This document shows positions 1 through 4,191 of a stretch of DNA of 6,569 nucleotides, one piece after another. A model generated the notes under the pieces. That model saw only the letters and a list, made by a program, of their open reading frames with translations. It had not been told where the DNA came from and did not search any database. The translations under genes were made by a program, and so were the position numbers. Location of the stretch: positions 1 through 6,569 of the forward strand of contig DPSB01000190.1 of the NCBI GenBank assembly GCA_003537495.1, given 5' to 3'. The first letter of the stretch is position 1. The number at the start of each line of letters is the position of its first letter. Source of the DNA: Cytophagales bacterium (GTDB lineage Bacteria > Bacteroidota > Bacteroidia > Cytophagales > Cyclobacteriaceae).

Positions 1-981
1 CTTAATAACACGGCTATGGAGCCTTACCGGGCTTTTATTGCCGATAAGCTGAATGATAAACAACAACCACTTGGGTTTCAGGCGCAAAGTTTTTTTACAG
101 GGTTTGGTCAAACGCTGGCAAATGTTTCGCTATTCGTTTTTCCACTCTTAATAGTAGGAAAGACGGGTGCGTTACCAACGTGGGTGTATGCATCATTCTT
201 TTTTGGTGCTTTTTGTTCAATCGCCTCCATCTGGTGGAGCATGCGTACCACACCCGAAATACCACCATCTGCACAAGAGCTAGAGCACATGAAGGCTAAC
301 AAACTCAATGTACTTACACCGTTTATCGAAATCGCGAAGGCGATAACAAGCATGCCGAAAGTAATGTGGCAACTGGCATTGGTGTATCTATTCCAATGGT
401 ATGCCTTGTTTTGCTATTGGCAGAATGCATCCAAAAGTATTGCTCTATCCGTTTGGAATACGACACCTGCTAACGAAGAACTTTATCAAAAAGCTGTTAG
501 CTGGACAGGCCTTGTTAATGGTTGGTATAATATCGTAACCTTCTTAAGTGCTTTTGCATTGGTGTGGTTTGTTAAAAAGTCATCGCCCAAAACAGTGCAC
601 TTTGTTTGTCCTGTGTTGGCCGCCATCGGCTTTCTGATTTTTCCCTTCATCGAAAACAAATACTTATTATTTCCGGCAATCACAGGATTTGGTGTAGGCT
701 GGGCAAGTATGATGGGGATTCCATATCTGTTGGTGGTGAGTGCTATTCCAAAAGAGCGCTATGGTGTTTACATGGGTATTGTAAACATGATGATCGTGAT
801 TCCCATGATTCTTCAAAATGTAACCTTTGGATATATTCTTCAAAACTTCCTGGGTAACAATGCTGGTAATGCGATAGTATTTGCCGGTGTACTGTTGATC
901 CTGGCTGCACTCGCAACCTTACTCATAAAATCTGAGCAGCCTTCCGGTGAGATTTCAATTCCTCAATCGGGTAGTCATTAA
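1..981 (+). CDS. MFS sugar permease (SLC45/glycoside-cation symporter-like), 5'-truncated
   Basis: This is an inner-membrane permease of the major facilitator superfamily, probably a sugar:proton or sugar:cation symporter. The reading frame is open to the first base (codons for LNNTA precede the first ATG at 16), and the early segment NTAMEPYRAFIADKL resembles the cytoplasmic region after the fourth helix of SLC45/GPH-type carriers. The gene therefore very probably starts upstream, and the ATG at 16 is an internal Met. About 326 residues are visible with roughly eight hydrophobic helices, for example SFFTGFGQTLANVSLFVF, WVYASFFFGAFCSIASIWW, FPAITGFGVGWASMMGIPYL and VFAGVLLILAALATLLI. The family usually has about 430-500 residues and 12 helices, so the first few helices are missing. 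The soluble stretch after the second visible helix (TTPEIPPSAQELEHMKANK) would be the central loop. It ends with TAA at 979-981. The substrate cannot be read from the sequence; maltose- or sucrose-like sugars are a family-based guess. Confidence 0.85.
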   Translation, partial: LNNTAMEPYRAFIADKLNDKQQPLGFQAQSFFTGFGQTLANVSLFVFPLLIVGKTGALPTWVYASFFFGAFCSIASIWWSMRTTPEIPPSAQELEHMKANKLNVLTPFIEIAKAITSMPKVMWQLALVYLFQWYALFCYWQNASKSIALSVWNTTPANEELYQKAVSWTGLVNGWYNIVTFLSAFALVWFVKKSSPKTVHFVCPVLAAIGFLIFPFIENKYLLFPAITGFGVGWASMMGIPYLLVVSAIPKERYGVYMGIVNMMIVIPMILQNVTFGYILQNFLGNNAGNAIVFAGVLLILAALATLLIKSEQPSGEISIPQSGSH

Positions 982-990
982 AATCTTGCT

Positions 991-1029
991 TTCAATTTTC
1001 AAATTGTCGAATTGGCTAATTTTCAAATT
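991..1029. repeat. Degenerate 8-bp tandem repeat (nnCnAATT) in the convergent MFS/frr gap
   Basis: After a 7-base partial copy (991-997), four consecutive octamers can be read: TTCAAATT, GTCGAATT, GGCTAATT and TTCAAATT, with consensus nnCnAATT. The first and fourth full octamers are identical and belong to a 12-bp direct repeat AATTTTCAAATT (994-1005 and 1018-1029), spaced exactly three units apart. The array also holds the inverted repeat CAATTT-TC-AAATTG at 993-1006. It fills most of the 46-base gap between two convergent genes, and its last bases overlap the frr stop codon. A weak bidirectional terminator role is possible, but there is no GC-rich stem. Confidence 0.6.
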
Positions 1030-1582
1030 ATACAGTCATAATCTCCGCCTCTTTCTTCTTCATTAAGGCATCAATTTTTTCAATAAACTCGTTGGTAAGT
1101 TTTTGAACGGTTTCTTCTGCGTTCTTCACATCATCTTCCGAAACGCCCTTGATTTTCTTTAAGCTTTCGTTGGTCTCTTTGCGGATGCTGCGCACACTTA
1201 CTTTACCTTGTTCGCATTCCTGCGATGCCTGGCGCACCAATTGTTTTCTACGCTCTTCCGTAAGCATAGGTATATTTATGATTACCTGCTGGCCATCATT
1301 TTGTGGAGTAAGCCCAAGATTGGCAATCATAATGGCTCTTTCAATTTCCTGAATCAAACTCTTCTCCCAAGGTTTAATAAATAAGGTACGCGCTTCCGGT
1401 GCTGTAACAGAGGCCACCTGGTTTAGTGGACTCATCGCACCATAATAAGAAACTTGTATGCCATCCAGCATGTTGGGGTTTGCTTTTCCCGCACGAATCT
1501 TTACCAACTCATTGCTTACATGTGTAAGCGATTTGCCCATTTGCTCTTTGGCTTCATCCAGATATAATTCTAATTCTTCCAT
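1028..1582 (-). CDS. frr: Ribosome recycling factor
   Basis: RRF works with EF-G in the cytoplasm to split the post-termination ribosome and release mRNA and tRNA. From the ATG at 1580-1582 the product has 184 residues, the usual family length (about 185). Family landmarks are in order: the domain I helix with KIRAGKANPNMLDGIQV (residues 28-44), the hinge and start of domain II with YYGAMSPLNQVASV (47-60), domain II with SLIQEIERAIMIANLGLTP (75-93), LTEERRKQL (108-116), and the C-terminal helix carrying VRSIRKE (130-136) and EIMTV at the end. A longer frame begins at a GTG (1610-1612), but its ten extra codons run through the palindrome upstream and have no family match, so I start at the ATG. 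It lies 60 bases downstream of pyrH on the same strand, so co-transcription is likely. An A/T-rich stretch just before the ATG might allow some separate initiation. Confidence 0.97.
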   Translation of the reverse strand: MEELELYLDEAKEQMGKSLTHVSNELVKIRAGKANPNMLDGIQVSYYGAMSPLNQVASVTAPEARTLFIKPWEKSLIQEIERAIMIANLGLTPQNDGQQVIINIPMLTEERRKQLVRQASQECEQGKVSVRSIRKETNESLKKIKGVSEDDVKNAEETVQKLTNEFIEKIDALMKKKEAEIMTV

Positions 1583-1606
1583 AGTAAAAAAATTATATAA
1601 TAATTC

Positions 1607-1642
1607 TTTCACCCTCTCCTTAGGAGAGGGCTGTGGTGAGGT
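1607..1642. repeat. REP-like palindrome between pyrH and frr
   Basis: The core CCCTCTCCTTAGGAGAGGG (1612-1630) is a perfect inverted repeat: 9-base arms around one base, or an 8-bp stem with a three-base loop when folded. It is flanked by TTTCA on one side and CTGTGGTGAGGTTT on the other, and the flanks contain a second complementary pair (TCACC/GGTGA). It begins immediately after the pyrH stop codon (TAA at 1643-1645, minus strand). Short GC-rich palindromes with a nearby GTGAGG tag in intergenic spaces resemble REP elements. I recall very similar strings scattered in other bacterial genomes, including Bacteroidota, but cannot count copies here. In the transcript it would form a stem-loop in the pyrH-frr spacer and could stabilise the upstream mRNA. 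There is no U-run directly after the stem, so a strong terminator is unlikely. Confidence 0.6.
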
Positions 1643-2347
1643 TTAACTTATCAATGTTCCGGCTTCTTCGCCACGCGCAATCTTTAACAGGTTGCCTTGC
1701 TTGTTCATATCGAACACTATGATGGGCAGCTTGTTTTCCTGGCACAGTGTAAAGGCTGTCATGTCCATAATGTTCAATTTCTTTTGATACGCTTCCTGAA
1801 AACTCAGTTGGCTGTAACGAACTGCATCTTTAAACTTCTCAGGGTCTTTATCGTACACACCATCTACACGCGTCCCTTTCAAAACCACACCAGCCTGCAC
1901 TTCGATGGCGCGTAAGCTGGCAGTTGAGTCGGTAGTAAAATATGGATTACCAATACCGGCACCAAAAATAACGATCCGCCCTTTTTCGAGGTGGCGGATC
2001 GCCCTGCGTCTGATAAACGGCTCGCAAACCTGCTCCATTTTAATACCGGCCATTAAACGCGTGTACATACCGTGGCGTTCCAACGCGCTTTGTAAAGCCA
2101 TCGCATTAATTACGGTAGCCAACATGCCCATGTAATCGCCCTGCACGCGGTCTATGCCCAGAGCTTCGGCTTGCCCACCTCTAAAAATATTTCCACCACC
2201 AATTACAATCGCCACTTCAACTCCCTGTTCCTTAACAGCTTTTATCTCTTCCGAATATTGCTCCAGCACAGCCGGATCGATATTACTGTTTTTAGAACCC
2301 ATCAGGGCTTCGCCACTGAGCTTAAGGAGAATGCGTTTGTATTTCAT
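1643..2347 (-). CDS. pyrH: Uridylate kinase (UMP kinase)
   Basis: This cytosolic enzyme phosphorylates UMP to UDP with ATP in pyrimidine nucleotide synthesis. It belongs to the amino-acid kinase fold and is hexameric and UTP-inhibited in other bacteria. From the ATG at 2345-2347 the product has 234 residues, a normal family length. Visible landmarks are KLSGEALMG (9-17), the glycine-rich GGGNIFRGG (50-58), [21 protein letters not shown] (66-86), [20 protein letters not shown] (128-147) for nucleotide binding, and VDGVYDKDP (161-169). The frame stays open upstream to about 2590, but that extension has no family similarity and runs into the divergent gene at 2510, so it is rejected. It is followed by frr, a common gene order. 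No clear Shine-Dalgarno is seen; a near -7 element (TATATTTA on the minus strand, 2377-2384) and the palindrome at 2363-2374 lie just upstream. Confidence 0.97.
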   Translation of the reverse strand: MKYKRILLKLSGEALMGSKNSNIDPAVLEQYSEEIKAVKEQGVEVAIVIGGGNIFRGGQAEALGIDRVQGDYMGMLATVINAMALQSALERHGMYTRLMAGIKMEQVCEPFIRRRAIRHLEKGRIVIFGAGIGNPYFTTDSTASLRAIEVQAGVVLKGTRVDGVYDKDPEKFKDAVRYSQLSFQEAYQKKLNIMDMTAFTLCQENKLPIIVFDMNKQGNLLKIARGEEAGTLIS

Positions 2348-2362
2348 GGAAGTAAATGAATC

Positions 2363-2374
2363 GGATTTAAATCC
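2363..2374. promoter_or_regulatory. Perfect 12-bp palindrome GGATTTAAATCC upstream of pyrH
   Basis: The palindrome lies 15 bases upstream of the pyrH start codon, in the divergent pyrH/TRIC gap. On the minus strand it falls just after a weak -7-like element (TATATTTA, 2377-2384), so it would sit around the transcription start or in a short leader. Its size and symmetry would suit a dimeric repressor. A chance A/T-rich palindrome is also possible, and no regulator is identified. Confidence 0.3.
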
Positions 2375-2446
2375 CGTAAATATATTATGATTTGAAGGAT
2401 TTTTAACCTGTTTTATTGTGACTAAGAAACTGTTATGATAAAAAAT

Positions 2447-2495
2447 AGTCAGCAGTCCCCAATACCTAATGACTAATGCCTGATACCCAATCCCT
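2447..2495. repeat. Degenerate heptamer tandem repeat, seven units, beside the TRIC promoter
   Basis: Seven consecutive 7-base units fill 2447-2495, with rough consensus A-A/G-T-n-C-C-C/T. Examples are AGTCCCC (2454-2460), AATACCT (2461-2467), GATACCC (2482-2488) and AATCCCT (2489-2495). The third base is T in every unit, the first is A in six of seven, and the sixth is C in six of seven. The array ends exactly at the first base of the TACTTTTG -7 element of the gene that follows. Heptameric short tandem repeats are known from cyanobacterial intergenic DNA; whether this one belongs to a dispersed family here needs genome-wide counting. Confidence 0.65.
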
Positions 2496-2502
2496 ACTTT
2501 TG
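2495..2502 (+). promoter_or_regulatory. Bacteroidota-type -7 element TACTTTTG for the TRIC gene
   Basis: TACTTTTG matches the TAnnTTTG consensus exactly and ends seven bases before the ATG at 2510, which implies a very short leader or leaderless mRNA. No TTG is found at the usual upstream distance, where the heptamer repeat lies instead, so only half of the promoter is recognisable. Confidence 0.5.
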
Positions 2503-2509
2503 TAAAAGA

Positions 2510-3115
2510 ATGACCCTCCAATACTCTTTCGAACTTCTCGGCACATTTTTCTTTGCCATTTCCGGGGCCTTGGCTATTCGCGATCATCACAACGATTTGT
2601 TTGGTGCCAGCTTTACCGGGTTTGTTACAGCCATCGGTGGTGGCACACTGCGCGATATGATGTTAGGCAGTTATCCGTTGGTTTGGATTGGCGATATTAA
2701 TTTTCTTTATGCAATACTAGCTGGAGTGCTGATTGCGTACTTGTTCTTTAATTACCTGCTTCGCTTACGCAAAACATTTTTACTATTCGATACGCTGGGC
2801 ATTTCTTTCTTTACCATTCTGGGTGTAGAGAAAGCACTTAGTTTGGGTGTGCGCCCGGAGATAGCCGCTATTATGGGTATGTTCTCGGCTATTATGGGTG
2901 GCGTAATCCGCGATGTGTTAACTAACGAAACTCCCGTACTCTTCCGCAAAGAAATTTATGCCACTGCTTGCCTGGTGGGTGCCATCCTTTACTTGGTATT
3001 ATTAAACTTTGAGGTTAGCCGCAATCTGAACCTTGTGATATCGAGTGTAGTAATAATTGTAATTCGGTTGCTGGCCGTGAAATTTAAGCTGGCATTGCCG
3101 GGGTTTAGGAGGTGA
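2510..3115 (+). CDS. TRIC/YicG-family (UPF0126) seven-helix membrane protein
   Basis: This inner-membrane protein belongs to the family once annotated UPF0126 or glycine transporter (YicG-like). Its prokaryotic members are trimeric cation (K+-selective) channels related to animal TRIC channels. The 201-residue length is typical. The family's internal duplication is plain. The first half has [15 protein letters not shown] (11-25) and [11 protein letters not shown] (43-53). The second has [14 protein letters not shown] (92-105) and [13 protein letters not shown] (130-142). The paired GG-x-x-RD motifs form the kinked pore helices in solved structures. Seven hydrophobic segments are visible, the last being [16 protein letters not shown] (175-190), followed by a basic tail. 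The start follows a good -7 element. Divergent transcription from pyrH and convergence with the next gene suggest a single-gene unit. The physiological ion or substrate is not settled by the sequence. Confidence 0.92.
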   Translation: MTLQYSFELLGTFFFAISGALAIRDHHNDLFGASFTGFVTAIGGGTLRDMMLGSYPLVWIGDINFLYAILAGVLIAYLFFNYLLRLRKTFLLFDTLGISFFTILGVEKALSLGVRPEIAAIMGMFSAIMGGVIRDVLTNETPVLFRKEIYATACLVGAILYLVLLNFEVSRNLNLVISSVVIIVIRLLAVKFKLALPGFRR

Positions 3116-3140
3116 AGCTTAGAGCTGAATTATTAGGAAA

Positions 3141-3410
3141 TCATTTAAACACAGCCCGCTCAATCTTGAGAAGTCTTTCTTCAAATTGATCCACCTTGTC
3201 AATCTTAAGAATAAGTTTTTCAATTGCTTCAGCCAGTCTCATATTGGAAATTCTCATTTCAGACATCTCAAGATTGGTCTTTCTTGTTGTTTCCATTAGC
3301 TGAGTAATAACATCCGTATTTTTTTCCTGATTTTGGGCAAGACGATCAACCACGGGGATTAAATCGGCCATCAATTCTGTCACTTGTTTAACCTGATCTT
3401 CAAGCTTCAT
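3141..3410 (-). CDS. Small helical (coiled-coil-like) hypothetical protein
   Basis: I do not recognise this 89-residue protein. It has no signal peptide, membrane segment or cysteine and is rich in Glu, Lys, Met, Leu and Ile with almost no Gly or Pro. Hydrophobic residues recur at roughly heptad spacing from MKLEDQVKQVTELMADLIPVVDRLAQ through MRLAEAIEKLILKIDKVDQFEERLLKIERAV, so a long helical hairpin or oligomeric coiled coil is likely, with one Pro near residue 19 as a break. It starts at the ATG at 3408-3410 and ends with TGA at 3141-3143, 25 bases from the convergent TRIC gene. It lies 73 bases downstream of the biotinyl carrier gene on the same strand and could be co-transcribed with it. 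Coding potential rests on the clean amphipathic pattern rather than on homology. Confidence 0.7.
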   Translation of the reverse strand: MKLEDQVKQVTELMADLIPVVDRLAQNQEKNTDVITQLMETTRKTNLEMSEMRISNMRLAEAIEKLILKIDKVDQFEERLLKIERAVFK

Positions 3411-3483
3411 AGTATGAGCTGTTTATTAAAGTTAAAAAAAATAGGCTATTCTACATCCATAGATTTTACTCTTTTCAAAAACG

Positions 3484-3978
3484 TCAAAACTCTACCAACA
3501 CCTGTCCCTTCTCTACACTATCGCCTTTTTTAACTTTTAGATTTTTAACAATTCCTTCGCCCGGAGATTTTAAAATATTCTCCATCTTCATGGCCTCTAA
3601 AATCAATAGAGCATCGCCCTGTTTCACACTATCACCTATCTGAATCTTTAAATCAACAATCAAGCCCGGCATAGGTGCCTTCACTGAATTTACTTTGCTA
3701 CCTGCCGCGCTGTTCATGCCCATTTTTTCGAGCAACAAATCAAACTTGTCTTTTAATGTAACCGGATACGTTCGGCCATTAATCTTAAACGTAAACGTTT
3801 TGGTTTCGCGATCGGTCTTTACCAACTCGGCTGTATAGCTTTTGTTCTGATACAAAATATGATAAGTCGTATCGTTGATTTTAACCAGATCCCACGCTAC
3901 ATCTTTACCATTCACCAGAAATCCGGCTTCGGTATTTTCTATTTCGAACGACTTCTCGTTAACAAGGGCTTTGTACAT
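3484..3978 (-). CDS. Biotin/lipoyl-domain protein, biotin carboxyl carrier-like
   Basis: This is a small cytosolic carrier whose biotin arm would shuttle carboxyl groups between a biotin carboxylase and a carboxyltransferase (acetyl-, propionyl-CoA or pyruvate type). From the ATG at 3976-3978 (MYKALVNEKSFEIEN) it has 164 residues. Residues 1 to about 85 form a beta-rich N-terminal region resembling the part preceding the biotinyl domain in multi-domain carboxylases. The biotinyl domain spans about 97-164, with APMPGLIVDLKIQIGD (101-116), EAMKMEN (128-134; K131, codon at 3586-3588, is the biotinylation site) and VKKGDSVEKGQVLVEF at the end. Longer starts exist at an ATG (4018-4020) and a TTG (4030-4032), but they would overlap the divergent riboswitch promoter, and I recall homologues starting at MYK. 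A near -7 element (TATTTTTA, minus strand, 3983-3990) precedes the chosen start. No carboxylase or transferase subunit is adjacent in the window. Confidence 0.92.
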   Translation of the reverse strand: MYKALVNEKSFEIENTEAGFLVNGKDVAWDLVKINDTTYHILYQNKSYTAELVKTDRETKTFTFKINGRTYPVTLKDKFDLLLEKMGMNSAAGSKVNSVKAPMPGLIVDLKIQIGDSVKQGDALLILEAMKMENILKSPGEGIVKNLKVKKGDSVEKGQVLVEF

Positions 3979-3994
3979 TCTGTAAAAATAGTGG

Positions 3995-4023
3995 TTGCGA
4001 ATTAAATTTCCTGCATACATTTG
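3995..4023 (+). promoter_or_regulatory. Bacteroidota promoter for the TPP-riboswitch/TonB receptor transcript
   Basis: TTG at 3995-3997 and TACATTTG at 4016-4023 are separated by 18 bases, which fits the TTG-N17-23-TAnnTTTG pattern of Bacteroidota housekeeping promoters. Initiation would be near 4030, just upstream of the aptamer core. The element overlaps the two longer alternative starts of the divergent biotin carrier gene, which supports the shorter start of that gene. Confidence 0.65.
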
Positions 4024-4035
4024 TCTCGTCAAAAC

Positions 4036-4115
4036 GACAAAGGGGTGCCTTAATATTTCGGGCTGAGATTATACCCACTGAACCTGATGCCGGTAATGCG
4101 GCCGAAGGGAGGCAA
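4036..4115 (+). promoter_or_regulatory. TPP riboswitch (THI element) aptamer
   Basis: The aptamer binds thiamin pyrophosphate in the nascent mRNA and lowers expression of the downstream receptor when the cofactor is plentiful. The conserved blocks occur in order: GGGGTGCC (4042-4049), CTGAGA (4063-4068), ACCC (4073-4076), AACCTGAT (4081-4088), GGTAATGC (4092-4099) and CGAAGGGA (4103-4110). Helix P2 pairs GGGT (4043-4046) with ACCC (4073-4076). A short P3 pairs GCC with GGC across a roughly 11-base loop, and the other arm pairs GCCG (4089-4092) with CGGC (4099-4102). The P1 closing helix is poor: bases just before 4042 and just after 4110 show little complementarity. The CGAAGGGA block has A where many examples have U. 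The switch lies about 80 bases upstream of the receptor start. Confidence 0.95.
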
Positions 4116-4137
4116 TCTGATACAAGGTGTATCAGAT
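4115..4137 (+). promoter_or_regulatory. Leader stem-loop 1 after the TPP aptamer
   Basis: ATCTGATAC (4115-4123) and GTATCAGAT (4129-4137) form a perfect 9-bp stem around the five-base loop AAGGT. It starts directly at the 3' edge of the aptamer and is followed by AAATAAG, not a U-run, so it is not a standard intrinsic terminator. It may be a stacking or spacer helix of the expression platform. Confidence 0.65.
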
Positions 4138-4138
4138 A

Positions 4139-4186
4139 AATAAGTTAAAGGGCGTGTTCCCCTATGCGCCTGACTTTAAACTTATT
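4139..4186 (+). promoter_or_regulatory. Leader stem-loop 2 abutting the receptor start codon (candidate expression platform)
   Basis: Bases 4139-4150 pair with 4174-4186 as twelve base pairs with a single bulged A (4180). After a three-base bulge (TGA, 4171-4173), GGCG (4151-4154) pairs with CGCC (4167-4170), leaving a 12-base loop. The 3' arm covers positions -18 to -6 relative to the ATG at 4192, where ribosomes must load. No poly-U follows, so control of translation is more likely than termination. The loop carries CCCCT (4159-4163), complementary to AGGGG (4041-4045) at the start of the aptamer, a possible alternative pairing. An out-of-frame ATG (4164) lies in the loop. Confidence 0.6.
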
Positions 4187-4191
4187 AAAAC

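Noticed and set aside
1607..1642. The CCCTCTCC/GGAGAGGG stem-loop as an intrinsic terminator between pyrH and frr
   Set aside because: On the transcribed strand the stem is followed by TGAAAGAATT rather than a T-run, so a REP-like or mRNA-stabilising role fits better.
2348..2590. Upstream extension of the pyrH reading frame (about 81 extra codons)
   Set aside because: It has no UMP kinase similarity, overlaps the divergent TRIC gene, and contains the palindrome and the heptamer repeat. [14 protein letters not shown] at 2347 is the normal family start.
3435..3460. Terminator-like AATAG/CTATT followed by a T-run (minus strand) after the biotin carrier gene
   Set aside because: The arms leave only one central base, so a real hairpin would keep only a few A/T pairs. 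This is too weak to call a terminator.
3979..4032. N-terminal extension of the biotin carrier protein from a TTG (4030-4032) or ATG (4018-4020)
   Set aside because: The extra 14-18 residues overlap the TTG-N18-TACATTTG promoter of the divergent transcript and lack family similarity. The ATG at 4018-4020 remains possible.
4020..4041. Inverted repeat TTTGTC...GACAAA just upstream of the aptamer, considered as an anti-P1 hairpin
   Set aside because: The left arm lies inside the proposed -7 element, so it should not be part of the RNA if initiation is near 4030.
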